Source: Streptomyces griseoluteus
GTDB lineage: Bacteria > Actinomycetota > Actinomycetes > Streptomycetales > Streptomycetaceae
Direction of reading: 5' to 3'
DNA length: 64,000 bases
NCBI GenBank assembly: GCA_000717735.1
Contig: JOBE01000039.1
Location: 1-64,000 of the forward strand
Below the pieces are notes generated by a model. That model ran no database searches. It saw nothing but the letters and a program-made list of their open reading frames with translations, and was not told where the DNA came from. Shown here piece by piece: positions 1-13,769 of this stretch. The position numbers were made by a program, and so were the translations under genes. The stretch's first letter is position 1, and every line of letters starts with the position of its first letter.

Positions 1-98
1 GGGAAACGCCCGGTTACATTCCGAACCCGGAAGCTAAGCCTTTCAGCGCCGATGGTACTGCAGGGGGGACCCTGTGGGAGAGTAGGACGCCGCCGAAC
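1..98 (+). rRNA. rrf: 5S ribosomal RNA, 3' part
   Basis: The first 98 bases match the 3' part of an actinobacterial 5S rRNA. They include the conserved CCGAACCCGGAAGCTAAGC stretch at about 21-39 and the closing GGACGCCGCCGAAC end. About 20 bases of the 5' end lie outside the window. It is the last gene of an rRNA operon read on the plus strand and is followed after 4 bases by a tRNA gene. The exact mature 3' end is inferred by analogy. Confidence 0.93.
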
Positions 99-102
99 AC
101 CC

Positions 103-175
103 GCCCTTTTAGCTCAGTCGGTAGAGCGTCTCCATGGTAAGGAGAAGGTCAACGGTTCGATTCCGTTAAAGGGCT
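103..175 (+). tRNA. tRNA-Thr(GGT)
   Basis: A complete cloverleaf is visible. The acceptor stem is GCCCTTT (103-109) with AAAGGGC (168-174), and T175 is the discriminator. The anticodon stem TCTCC/GGAGA encloses the loop ATGGTAA, giving anticodon GGT (136-138), which reads Thr ACC codons. The T arm AACGG-TTCGATT-CCGTT is regular. CCA is not encoded. It directly follows the 5S rRNA and probably shares its transcript. Confidence 0.95.
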
Positions 176-182
176 CAAAGTA

Positions 183-215
183 AAAAGGCCCCCGCCTTAT
201 GGCGGGGGCCTTTTT
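183..215 (+). terminator. Rho-independent terminator of the rRNA-tRNA unit
   Basis: The stem AAAGGCCCCCGCC / GGCGGGGGCCTTT is closed by a TTAT loop and followed by a T run (211-215). It lies 8 bases after the tRNA, which fits termination of the rRNA operon. Confidence 0.93.
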
Positions 216-237
216 GCGTTTCCAGGAGTGCGCCGGG

Positions 238-265
238 CCGGCGGTCCCCTTTCGGGGACCGCCGG
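238..265 (-). terminator. Hairpin terminator after osaC
   Basis: A perfect 12-bp stem (CCGGCGGTCCCC / GGGGACCGCCGG) has a TTTC/GAAA tetraloop and sits 6 bases beyond the osaC stop codon. There is no T tract, which is common for Streptomyces terminators. Confidence 0.8.
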
Positions 266-271
266 GTGTCG

Positions 272-2914
272 TCAGTGGGGGTCCGGCTCGCGGAGGCGCA
301 TCGCCAGGATGGCCATGTCGTCGGAGGCAGGGGCCTGCGCGAAGCGCTCCACGGCTCGGAGGACTCGCGAGGCGACCGCGCCGGCCGTCAGGCCCGTGCA
401 CGTCTTGAGGACTTCGGCCAGGCCGTCGTCGCCCAGCATGCGGGTGCCCTCGCGGCGTTCCGTCACACCGTCCGTGACACAGAGAAGGACGTCGCCGGGG
501 TCGAGCGTGATCTTCTGTTCGTACAGCTCCAGGTCCTCCATGACGCCGAGGAGCGGCTGCGGTTCGGCTGCGGGGCTGACCGTGCCGTCCGGGCGGAGAC
601 GAAGGGGAAGCGGGTGGCCCGCGCAGACGACCTTGAGGATCGCGGAGCCGTCCTCCTGCGGGAGCATCTCGCCGTAGAGGAGGGTCAGGAAGCGGCTGCG
701 GGCGCCCTCGTCGAGGATCGCCGCGTTCAGCCGTTCCAGGACGGCCGGGCCGCCGAAGCCCTCGCGGGCCAGGAGGCGCAGTGCGTGGCGGGCCAGACCG
801 GTGACGGCGGCGGCCTCCGGGCCCGTACCGCAGACGTCGCCGATGGCGAAGCCGTAGACGCCCTCGCGGATCGGGAAGAGGTCGTAGAAGTCGCCCCCGA
901 CCTCGTTGCCCTCGCCGGCCGCGCGGTAGATGACGTCGACCTCGACGCCGGGGATCACCGGGAGGCCGGGCGGCAGGAGGCTGCGCTGGAGGGACTGGCT
1001 GATCGCCATGCGCTCCGAGTACAGGCGGGCGTTGTCCAGGGCCAGGGCGGCCCGGCGCGAGAGGTCCTCGGCGAGCTCCAGGATCTCCTGGCGGAAGTGG
1101 TCGTCCGAGGGCCTGCCGAGCGTCAGCATGCCGATGACCCGGTTGCGGGCGACCAGGGGCAGCACGACCGTCTCGCCGGCGACCGTGGTCGCGGTGGCGA
1201 GGGTGGTGTCGATGCCGGAGGAGAGCGGGCTCGTGGGGTGGTCGAGGGCGCGGACCGAGGCGCTCAGCGCGGCCCGGTGGGCGGCGTCGGCCGGTGCCGT
1301 CCAGACGCGGGCGCCCGGCGTCGGCACCGGGTCGGGCGGGGCGATCGAGGAGAGCAGGTCCTTCAGGCCGTCGATGCGGTCCTCGTCCTCGTGCAGCACG
1401 TACGAGAGGTACGGGTCGGAGGACTGGTCGGCGATCGTGTAGACCGCGCACCAGGTGGCGAGGGTCGGGACCGTCATCTGGGCCATCAGGGCCAGCGTCT
1501 GGTCTCGGTCGAGGGTGCCTGCGAGGAGGTCGGAGGCCTCGACGAGGAAGCTGAGGGAGCCTCGGCGGAGGCGTTCGAGCTCGCCGAGGCGGGCGGACTC
1601 GACGGCGAGGGCGATGCGGTCGGCAGCGAACTGGAGGCGGAGCGCCTCCTCGTTGGAGTAGCGGTTCGCGGACTCGGCGGCCACGCCGAGGGAGCCGGTG
1701 AGCCGGCCCTCGACCTTGAGGGGCACGGTCACGACCGAGCGCATGCCGGTGCCTTCGAGGAGCGGGACGGCCCCCGGGACCGCGGCCAGGTCCTCGTGGA
1801 CCGCGGGCATCCGGGCGGAGCCGTAACGGCTGGCGCCGGTCTCGACGGGGACGCGGGCGAAGCGCTGGCGGGCGGCCGGGAGGCCGGTGGTCGCCCGTAC
1901 CTCCAGCTCCGTCTCGTCGTCGGTGGCGAGGAGCAGGAAGGCGGCGTCGCCGTCGAGCATGTCGCGGGCGCGTTCGACCGTGCGCTGGAGGAGGCCGTCG
2001 AGGTCGTCGGGGGCGGGGGAGCCGATGAAGACCTCGAAGGGGTCGGCGGCCCGGCTCTCGGAGCCCTCGGCGGCAGGGCGGTGCGGCGTCTGGAGGACGG
2101 CCCGCTCGTGCTCGCGTACCAGGAGGCAGACGGTGGAGGGTTCGCCCTGGGCGTCGCGGACCCGGAGGTGCGCGGCGTACACGGGGATGACACGGCCGTC
2201 GGCGCAGCGGATGCCGTAGCTGCCCTCCCAGCGGGAGAGGCGCAGTGCCTCGGCGAGGCCGGTGCCGATGCCGGGGGTGTGGGGCCAGGCGGCGAGGTCG
2301 CCGAGGGGCTTGCCGGTGACCTGGTCGGGGTCGTACCCGAAGAGGTCCTGGGCGTGCTCGTTCCAGGCGGTGACGGCTCCGCCGCGGTCGATCTGGACGA
2401 CGGCGACGCGGACGCGGCTGTCGGTGACCGGGAGGAGGGCGTCGGGGAGGACCGGGCCCGCGGAGCGGGTGCCGACCGGGCGCTGGGCGAGGTCGAGGTG
2501 GAACCAGACGTGCTTGCGGGTGGGGGTGTAGTCGACGCCCCAGCGGTGGGCGAGGGCGGCGCAGAGCAGCAGGCCCCGGCCGTTCTCGCGGTCGGGGCTG
2601 CCGAGCGAGCGGCCGCCCTGGACGGGGATCTCGCGTTCGGGGTAGCGGTCGGCCACCTCGACGCGGATGCTGTCGTCGGAGCGGAGGCAGAGGACCTCTG
2701 CGGCGGTGCCGGCGTGGATGACGGCGTTGGTGACGAGCTCGCTGGTGAGGACGACGGCGTCGTCGACGAGTTCGGGGTGTCCCCAGCCCTGGAGGGTGTC
2801 CCGGACGAAGGCGCGGGCGGCCGCGACGGACCGCCCGACGGGCTCGAAGCTGGCAGTCGCCCGCGCGGTGATCACAGCACTCCTCGTACGCGTCTCGACG
2901 CCCGGCTCTGCCAT
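272..2914 (-). CDS. osaC: OsaC-like multidomain regulator: ATPase-PAS-GAF-PP2C (SpoIIE) phosphatase
   Basis: An 880-aa cytoplasmic regulator. Residues about 10-135 form an RsbW-type HATPase (N-box SELVTNAVIHAG, G-box ENGRGLLL). Residues about 165-280 are a PAS domain (AWNEHAQDLFGYDPDQVTGK), followed by one or two GAF domains (about 300-640). The C-terminal ~220 residues are a PP2C/SpoIIE phosphatase with metal-binding motifs GGDFYD, GDVCGTG and VTDGVTERR. The chosen ATG has a GGGAGGGA ribosome site 10 nt upstream; a start at 2959 would lack one. It is divergent from the hybrid kinase osaA, the arrangement known for S. coelicolor osaC/osaA/osaB, where OsaC helps return sigma-B to its resting state after osmotic stress. 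The role here is inferred from family and synteny; the catalytic motifs are seen directly. Confidence 0.85.
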   Translation of the reverse strand: MAEPGVETRTRSAVITARATASFEPVGRSVAAARAFVRDTLQGWGHPELVDDAVVLTSELVTNAVIHAGTAAEVLCLRSDDSIRVEVADRYPEREIPVQGGRSLGSPDRENGRGLLLCAALAHRWGVDYTPTRKHVWFHLDLAQRPVGTRSAGPVLPDALLPVTDSRVRVAVVQIDRGGAVTAWNEHAQDLFGYDPDQVTGKPLGDLAAWPHTPGIGTGLAEALRLSRWEGSYGIRCADGRVIPVYAAHLRVRDAQGEPSTVCLLVREHERAVLQTPHRPAAEGSESRAADPFEVFIGSPAPDDLDGLLQRTVERARDMLDGDAAFLLLATDDETELEVRATTGLPAARQRFARVPVETGASRYGSARMPAVHEDLAAVPGAVPLLEGTGMRSVVTVPLKVEGRLTGSLGVAAESANRYSNEEALRLQFAADRIALAVESARLGELERLRRGSLSFLVEASDLLAGTLDRDQTLALMAQMTVPTLATWCAVYTIADQSSDPYLSYVLHEDEDRIDGLKDLLSSIAPPDPVPTPGARVWTAPADAAHRAALSASVRALDHPTSPLSSGIDTTLATATTVAGETVVLPLVARNRVIGMLTLGRPSDDHFRQEILELAEDLSRRAALALDNARLYSERMAISQSLQRSLLPPGLPVIPGVEVDVIYRAAGEGNEVGGDFYDLFPIREGVYGFAIGDVCGTGPEAAAVTGLARHALRLLAREGFGGPAVLERLNAAILDEGARSRFLTLLYGEMLPQEDGSAILKVVCAGHPLPLRLRPDGTVSPAAEPQPLLGVMEDLELYEQKITLDPGDVLLCVTDGVTERREGTRMLGDDGLAEVLKTCTGLTAGAVASRVLRAVERFAQAPASDDMAILAMRLREPDPH

Positions 2915-3182
2915 GCTCGGTCTGTCCCTCCCGCTGCCCGGTGGTCGTGCGCACACCACACCGCCCCTGCCGGGCGGACCGGGGCGGCTGGACAGCCGGA
3001 AGCCAGGTTACTTACCTTCGCGGTGCGCGCGGATGCCGGTCGTGGTGATTCCGTCCCCCGGGGGTAGGGACGCTGTGCGAAGCTGCCGAACTGTTATCGC
3101 CTGGTTCGGTGGCGGTGAAACACTGGGCAGGCTATCGGCGGAAGCCGGAGCGGAACGGTCGACCCCTTTCGGGAGGGACACG
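2915..3182. promoter_or_regulatory. Divergent osaC/osaA intergenic region
   Basis: This 268-bp gap must hold the promoters of both divergent genes. On the plus strand, TTATC (about 3093) and GCTATC (about 3131) are candidate -10 elements; on the minus strand a TAAGTA-like element lies near 3010. A short CCCCCGGGGG palindrome lies at about 3056-3065. No assignment is secure. The osaA ribosome site GGGAGGG is at 3171-3177. Confidence 0.4.
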
Positions 3183-8660
<5,478 letters not shown>

Positions 8661-8955
8661 CTCCGCTCCGGTGGCCCGCGCGCAGCGTCGCTCGGGCCCC
8701 CGGGTCCTCGCTGACGGACTGTCGCCAAGGGGGTGTGAGAGGCCGGGATACGGGGAACCTTCTGGTCTCCCACCGCGTTTCAGGTACGTGCACAGTGACA
8801 TCGCGGTGACAGGGTGTGGCGACGGGCGGGGTGCGGCTACGATGACCGGCACAAGGACGGACGGCGTTAGGGAGTCGTCTTCTGGGGCGGCGCCCAGTGC
8901 TTCTCCTGGTTCGGGGAGCCGGGGAGAGCCGTTGCCGGGACGAGGAGGACGGGGC
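8661..8955 (+). promoter_or_regulatory. osaA-osaB intergenic region with possible osaB promoter
   Basis: A 295-bp gap with no credible gene. It holds TACGAT at about 8839-8844, a plausible -10 element, and GAGGAGG (8942-8948), the ribosome site of osaB. In S. coelicolor osaB is known to have its own stress-responsive promoter; no clear sigma-B type -35/-10 pair could be assigned here by eye. Confidence 0.4.
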
Positions 8956-9627
8956 ATGGTGCAGAAGGCCAAGATCCTCCTGGTCGATGACCGGCCGGAG
9001 AATCTGCTGGCGCTGGAGGCCATTCTCTCCGCGCTCGATCAGACGCTGGTGCGGGCATCGTCCGGGGAGGAAGCGCTCAAGGCGCTGTTGACGGACGACT
9101 TCGCGGTCATCCTGCTCGACGTCCAGATGCCGGGGATGGACGGTTTCGAGACCGCCGCGCACATCAAGCGGCGGGAGCGGACCCGGGACATCCCGATCAT
9201 CTTCCTCACCGCCATCAACCACGGCCCGCACCACACCTTCCGGGGGTACGCGGCCGGGGCGGTCGACTACATCTCGAAGCCGTTCGACCCGTGGGTGTTG
9301 CGCGCCAAGGTCTCCGTCTTCGTCGAGCTGTACATGAAGAACTGCAAGCTGCGCGAGCAGGCCGCCCTGCTGCGGCTGCAGTTGGAGGGCGGCGAGGGCG
9401 GGCACGGCAAGGAGTCCGCCGGTCTGCTCGCCGAGCTCTCCGCCCGCCTCGCGGCGGTAGAGGAGCAGGCGGAGGCGCTGTCCAAGCAGCTCGACGACGA
9501 CTCCGCCGACGCGGCGGCCGTCGCCACCGCCGCGCATCTGGAGCGCAAGCTCACCGGGCTGCGCCGGGCCCTGGACGCGCTGGAGCCCGGCACCGGCGCC
9601 GCGCCGACGCTGCCGGCCCAGAGCTGA
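8956..9627 (+). CDS. osaB: OsaB-like response regulator
   Basis: A 223-aa protein. The N-terminal receiver (about 5-120) has the acidic pocket DD (11-12), phosphoacceptor Asp55 in VILLDVQMPGMDG and the conserved Lys in YISKPFDP. The rest (about 125-223) is a helical coiled-coil region rich in Ala, Glu and Leu, with no recognisable DNA-binding domain, so it probably acts by protein contact. The ATG at 8956 has GAGGAGG 7 nt upstream; the longer upstream frame has no such signal. It follows the hybrid kinase osaA, and in S. coelicolor OsaB is required for osmoadaptation and development at high osmolarity. Phosphotransfer from OsaA to OsaB would be unusual because both carry receivers; it may need a separate phosphotransfer protein. 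Confidence 0.88.
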   Translation: MVQKAKILLVDDRPENLLALEAILSALDQTLVRASSGEEALKALLTDDFAVILLDVQMPGMDGFETAAHIKRRERTRDIPIIFLTAINHGPHHTFRGYAAGAVDYISKPFDPWVLRAKVSVFVELYMKNCKLREQAALLRLQLEGGEGGHGKESAGLLAELSARLAAVEEQAEALSKQLDDDSADAAAVATAAHLERKLTGLRRALDALEPGTGAAPTLPAQS

Positions 9628-9740
9628 CCCGCCGTCACCGGGGCGTCGCAGCCGCGCGGTCCGTCATGATGCGGCGTCAGCTCGACGCCACCGCAGGGGC
9701 GACACGAACGGGTGAGGCGGACAGCCGGACCTCACACCGG

Positions 9741-9746
9741 TAACCT
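9741..9746 (+). promoter_or_regulatory. -10 element (TAACCT) of a probable leaderless ftsK transcript
   Basis: TAACCT ends exactly 7 nt before the ftsK ATG, and no Shine-Dalgarno sequence is present. The same geometry recurs at many genes in this window. Confidence 0.6.
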
Positions 9747-9753
9747 CGGCACC

Positions 9754-12582
9754 ATGGCTTCACGTACGTCCGGCAAGGGTTCCCAGGGCACGGCGGGCAC
9801 CGCAAAGCCGCGCGCCGGCCGTACGACGGGCGCCGCGAAGAAAGCGGCACCCGCGAAGCCCCCCGTCAAGCCGCCCGCGAAGAAGGCACCGGCCAAGAAG
9901 GCCGCGCCCGCCAAGCGGGCGCCCGCGCGGAAGACGGCGGCGAAGAAGGCCCCGCCCCGGCCCGCGCCGTCCCCCACCGGGGGTGTGTACCGGCTCGCCC
10001 GCGGTGCCTGGCTCGGTCTCGCCCACGCGGTGGGGGCGATCTTCCGGGGGATAGGGCGTGGTGCCAAGGGCCTCGACCCGGCCCACCGCAAGGACGGGCT
10101 CGCGCTGCTCCTCCTCGGCCTCGCGCTGATCGTCGCCGCGGGCACCTGGTCCAACCTCCGCGGGCCCGTCGGCGACCTCGTCGAGATGCTGGTGACCGGG
10201 TCCTTCGGCCGGCTCGATCTGCTCGTACCGCTGCTCCTGGGCGCGATCGGTGTGCGGCTGATCCTCTATCCGGAGAAGCCCGAGGCCAACGGCCGGATCA
10301 GCATCGGCCTCTCCGCGCTGGTCATCGGTGTCCTCGGCCAGGTCCACATCGCCTGCGGTTCGCCGGGGCGCGGGGACGGCAGCGAGGCCATGCAGGACGC
10401 CGGCGGCCTGATCGGCTGGGCCGCGTCCCAGCCCCTCGTCTTCATGATGGGCGAGGTCCTGGCCGTACCCATGCTGGTGCTGCTCACGATCTTCGGGCTG
10501 CTCGTCGTCACCGCCACCCCCGTCAACGCGATCCCGCAGCGGTTGCGCGCCCTCGGCGCCAGGCTTGGCATCGTCGAACCCGCGTACGACCCGGCGGCGG
10601 ACCGCGGCGAGGATCGGGAGGGGTACGAGGGGTACGACGAGGAGTGGCGGGAGGCGCGACCGCGGCCCCGGCCCGTCCGGCGCCGCGCGGCCGGCCCGGC
10701 GGAGCCGTACGACGTGGACCGGGCCGAGGAGGAGATGCTGGAGCGGCGCGGGCGTGCGGCGCGGCGCCCCTCCGAGCGGCCCGCCTTCGACCACGGCCTC
10801 GACCCGGTGGACGTCGCCGCGGCGGCCGCCGCCGCGCTCGACGGCGCGGTGCTCAACGGCATGCCGCCCTCGCCGATCGTCGCCGACCTGACCAGGGACG
10901 TCACCGCCGAGCGGAAGGCCGCGAAGGCCGCCGCCGCGAAGGGTGCCGGGGAGGTGGTGGAAGCGGGGGCCGGGGCCGCTCCCGTGCCGCCGGCCCGTGG
11001 TGGGGACCAGCGGCCCGGCGGAGGCGTACCGGATCTGACCAAGCCCGCGCCCGAGCCGACCGATCTGCCGCCCCGGGCCGAGCAGCTCCAGCTGTCCGGC
11101 GACATCACGTACTCCCTGCCCTCGCTCGACCTGCTCGAGCGGGGCGGGCCGGGCAAGACGCGCAGTGCCGCCAACGACGCCGTGGTGGACGCGCTGACCA
11201 ACGTCTTCACCGAGTTCAAGGTCGACGCGGCCGTCACCGGCTTCACCCGGGGGCCGACGGTCACCCGGTACGAGGTCGAGCTCGGGCCCGCCGTGAAGGT
11301 CGAGAAGATCACGGCCCTGACCAAGAACATCGCGTACGCCGTCGCCTCCCCCGACGTGCGGATCATCTCGCCGATCCCCGGCAAGTCCGCGGTCGGCATC
11401 GAGATCCCGAACAGCGACCGGGAGATGGTCAACCTCGGAGACGTGCTGCGGCTCGCCGCCGCGGCCGAGGACGACCACCCGATGCTGGTGGCGCTCGGCA
11501 AGAACGTCGAGGGCGGCTACGAGATGGCCAACCTGGCGAAGATGCCGCACGTCCTGGTGGCGGGCGCCACCGGCTCCGGCAAGTCCTCGTGCATCAACTG
11601 CCTGATCACCTCGATCATGATAAGAGCGACCCCGGAGGACGTCCGGATGGTCCTGGTCGACCCCAAGCGGGTCGAGCTCACCGCGTACGAGGGCATCCCG
11701 CACCTGATCACCCCGATCATCACCAACCCCAAGCGGGCCGCCGAGGCCCTCCAGTGGGTGGTGAAGGAGATGGACCTCCGCTACGACGACCTGGCCGCCT
11801 TCGGCTACCGGCACATCGACGACTTCAACCAGGCGATCCGGGACGGCAAGATCAAGCTGCCCGAGGGCAGCGAACGGGAGCTCAACCCGTATCCGTACCT
11901 GCTCGTCATCGTCGACGAGCTCGCCGACCTGATGATGGTGGCGCCCCGGGACGTCGAGGACTCGATCGTGCGCATCACGCAGCTCGCGCGCGCCGCCGGC
12001 ATCCATCTGGTGCTCGCCACCCAGCGGCCGTCCGTGGACGTCGTCACCGGTCTCATCAAGGCGAACGTGCCGTCCCGGCTCGCCTTCGCGACCTCCTCGC
12101 TCGCCGACAGCCGCGTCATCCTCGACCAGCCCGGCGCCGAGAAGCTCATCGGGAAGGGTGACGGTCTGTTCCTGCCGATGGGTGCCAACAAGCCCGTCCG
12201 CATGCAGGGGGCCTTCGTCACCGAGGCCGAGGTCGCGGCCGTCGTGCAGCACTGCAAGGACCAGATGACCCCGGTCTTCCGGGAGGACGTCACCGTCGGC
12301 ACCAAGCAGCGCAAGGAGATCGACGAGGACATCGGCGACGACCTCGATCTGCTGTGCCAGGCCGCCGAACTCGTCGTCTCCACGCAGTTCGGCTCCACGT
12401 CGATGCTCCAGCGGAAGCTGCGCGTCGGCTTCGCGAAGGCCGGCCGGCTGATGGACCTGATGGAGTCCCGGAACATCGTCGGGCCGAGCGAGGGCTCGAA
12501 GGCACGTGACGTGCTCGTCAAGCCCGACGAGTTGGACGGGGTGCTCGCCGTCATCCGCGGGGAGTCGCTTTCGGGGGAGTAG
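9754..12582 (+). CDS. ftsK: DNA translocase FtsK/SpoIIIE
   Basis: A 942-aa septal DNA pump. Residues 1-85 are a very basic Lys/Ala/Pro-rich tail, unusual for an FtsK N-terminus. Four hydrophobic segments follow between about 125 and 270, then a charged linker (about 270-440). The motor domain has Walker A GATGSGKSS with Lys610, Walker B VIVDELADLMM near 715 and the ATQRPSVDVVTG segment. A C-terminal winged-helix gamma domain (about 865-942) reads the chromosome orientation sequences. It uses ATP to move chromosomes through the closing division or sporulation septum. It starts a run of plus-strand housekeeping genes down to clgR. The upstream signal suggests a leaderless mRNA beginning at this ATG. 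Confidence 0.96.
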   Translation: MASRTSGKGSQGTAGTAKPRAGRTTGAAKKAAPAKPPVKPPAKKAPAKKAAPAKRAPARKTAAKKAPPRPAPSPTGGVYRLARGAWLGLAHAVGAIFRGIGRGAKGLDPAHRKDGLALLLLGLALIVAAGTWSNLRGPVGDLVEMLVTGSFGRLDLLVPLLLGAIGVRLILYPEKPEANGRISIGLSALVIGVLGQVHIACGSPGRGDGSEAMQDAGGLIGWAASQPLVFMMGEVLAVPMLVLLTIFGLLVVTATPVNAIPQRLRALGARLGIVEPAYDPAADRGEDREGYEGYDEEWREARPRPRPVRRRAAGPAEPYDVDRAEEEMLERRGRAARRPSERPAFDHGLDPVDVAAAAAAALDGAVLNGMPPSPIVADLTRDVTAERKAAKAAAAKGAGEVVEAGAGAAPVPPARGGDQRPGGGVPDLTKPAPEPTDLPPRAEQLQLSGDITYSLPSLDLLERGGPGKTRSAANDAVVDALTNVFTEFKVDAAVTGFTRGPTVTRYEVELGPAVKVEKITALTKNIAYAVASPDVRIISPIPGKSAVGIEIPNSDREMVNLGDVLRLAAAAEDDHPMLVALGKNVEGGYEMANLAKMPHVLVAGATGSGKSSCINCLITSIMIRATPEDVRMVLVDPKRVELTAYEGIPHLITPIITNPKRAAEALQWVVKEMDLRYDDLAAFGYRHIDDFNQAIRDGKIKLPEGSERELNPYPYLLVIVDELADLMMVAPRDVEDSIVRITQLARAAGIHLVLATQRPSVDVVTGLIKANVPSRLAFATSSLADSRVILDQPGAEKLIGKGDGLFLPMGANKPVRMQGAFVTEAEVAAVVQHCKDQMTPVFREDVTVGTKQRKEIDEDIGDDLDLLCQAAELVVSTQFGSTSMLQRKLRVGFAKAGRLMDLMESRNIVGPSEGSKARDVLVKPDELDGVLAVIRGESLSGE

Positions 12583-12854
12583 CGGGTGCGCGGACGGGGA
12601 GCAGCCGGGGAGTGGCGCCGGTGTGGGGAGTGGGCGCGGGGCGGCGGGGTACGCGATCGAGACCTGGCCGAGACTCACTCGTAAGGGAACGGAGGGCAAC
12701 CGTTTCCCCTGGCCGTACGTCAAGTTGGAAGGAGGGACAGAAGGATGTCCCATCCTCATGGCGTACAAACAGCACCCGCCCGGTTGCCCCACCCTTTCGT
12801 ACCACCCATAGACTGAACGTCCAGCAGGTGGCTACACGCTCGAAAGGCGCTCTC
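12583..12854 (+). promoter_or_regulatory. ftsK to rodZ-like intergenic region with hairpins and candidate promoter
   Basis: This 272-bp gap contains a bulged hairpin GGGAACGG/CCGTTTCCC (about 12687-12713), a possible ftsK terminator. It also has a perfect inverted repeat GGGACA-N6-TGTCCC (12734-12751). A promoter-like TTGCCC (about 12784) and TAGACT (about 12809) lie with a long 19-nt spacer before the next gene. A 17-codon ORF at 12758-12811 has no ribosome site and is not called. Confidence 0.45.
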
Positions 12855-13679
12855 GTGTCCATCGGCAACTCCCCCGAAGACGACCGGACCTTCCCGGCAG
12901 ACGACCGGGACTCGATCGGTCGCGCTCTCCAGCAGACCCGCATCGCCGCCGGTCTCACCGTCGAAGAGGTCAGTGCCTCCACCCGTGTCCGGATCCCGAT
13001 CGTGCACGCCATCGAGGAGGACGACTTCTCGCGGTGCGGCGGCGACGTCTACGCCCGCGGGCACATCCGTACCCTCGCGCGCGCCGTCGGCCTCGATCCG
13101 GCAGCGCTGATCGAGCAGTACGACGCCGAGCACGGTGGCCGTCCCGCGCCCACCCCCGCCGCCCCGCTGTTCGAGGCGGAACGCATCCGCCCCGAGCCGC
13201 GCCGGCCCAACTGGACCGCCGCGATGGTCGCGGCCATCGTCGCCGTCGTCGGTTTCGTCGGCTTCACGATGTTCAACGGCAACGAGGCTCCGAAGGGCAC
13301 CACCACCGCCGACGGCGGCCCGGCGCCCGCGCCGGAGAAGGCCACCTCCGCCGCTAAGCCCACGCCCGTCAAGCCCGCCCCGAAGCCGACCGAGAGCGCC
13401 ATCGCCGCCGTCCCGCAGGACAAGGTGACGGTCAAGCTCTCCGCGATCGACGACAAGAGCTGGATCTCGGCCAAGGGCCACGACGGCAAGCTGCTCTTCG
13501 ACGGCCTCCTCCTCGAGGGGGAGTCGAAGACCTTCCAGGACGACGAGCGCATCGACCTGGTGCTCGGCAACGCCGGCGCGATCGAGCTCCACGTGAACGG
13601 CAAGAAGATCGCGGACAAGTTCGAATCCGGCCAGGTCGAGCGGCTGACCTACACCAAGGGCGACCCCGAGGCGGGCTGA
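12855..13679 (+). CDS. RodZ-like helix-turn-helix membrane protein (DUF4115)
   Basis: A 274-aa bitopic protein. Residues about 18-85 form an XRE-type helix-turn-helix (IGRALQQTRIAAGLTVEEVS... IEEDDFSRCGGDVYARGHIR) of the RodZ kind. A single membrane helix follows (about 118-137), then a Pro/Ala/Lys-rich linker. The C-terminal beta-rich DUF4115 domain is about 185-274 (VKLSAIDDKSWISAKG). The GTG start has GAAAGG 7-8 nt upstream. RodZ proteins connect the bacterial cytoskeleton to cell-wall synthesis in rods; in Streptomyces the role is less clear and may concern hyphal growth or sporulation. It lies between ftsK and rimO, as in other streptomycetes. Confidence 0.85.
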   Translation: MSIGNSPEDDRTFPADDRDSIGRALQQTRIAAGLTVEEVSASTRVRIPIVHAIEEDDFSRCGGDVYARGHIRTLARAVGLDPAALIEQYDAEHGGRPAPTPAAPLFEAERIRPEPRRPNWTAAMVAAIVAVVGFVGFTMFNGNEAPKGTTTADGGPAPAPEKATSAAKPTPVKPAPKPTESAIAAVPQDKVTVKLSAIDDKSWISAKGHDGKLLFDGLLLEGESKTFQDDERIDLVLGNAGAIELHVNGKKIADKFESGQVERLTYTKGDPEAG

Positions 13680-13756
13680 GCCCCGTGATCCCGGTCCCGA
13701 TGTGACCTCTGTCGCGCAGGTGAACCCTGCGCGACGGGGGAACGGCCGGGACGAAG

Positions 13757-13762
13757 TAGTCT
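13757..13762 (+). promoter_or_regulatory. -10 element (TAGTCT) of a probable leaderless rimO transcript
   Basis: TAGTCT ends 7 nt before the rimO ATG at 13770. There is no Shine-Dalgarno sequence between them. Confidence 0.65.
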
Positions 13763-13769
13763 TGAGTCC

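Noticed and set aside
114..2954. A 946-codon open frame on the minus strand alongside osaC
   Set aside because: It is a shadow frame of osaC, Arg/Pro-rich and low in complexity, as expected from high GC at third positions.
2667..3182. N-terminal extension of osaA back to 2667
   Set aside because: It would overlap the divergent osaC and lacks a ribosome site. GTG at 3183 has a strong one.
12758..12811. A 17-codon ORF (MAYKQHPPGC...) upstream of the RodZ-like gene
   Set aside because: It has no ribosome site and no amino-acid bias to suggest a leader peptide.
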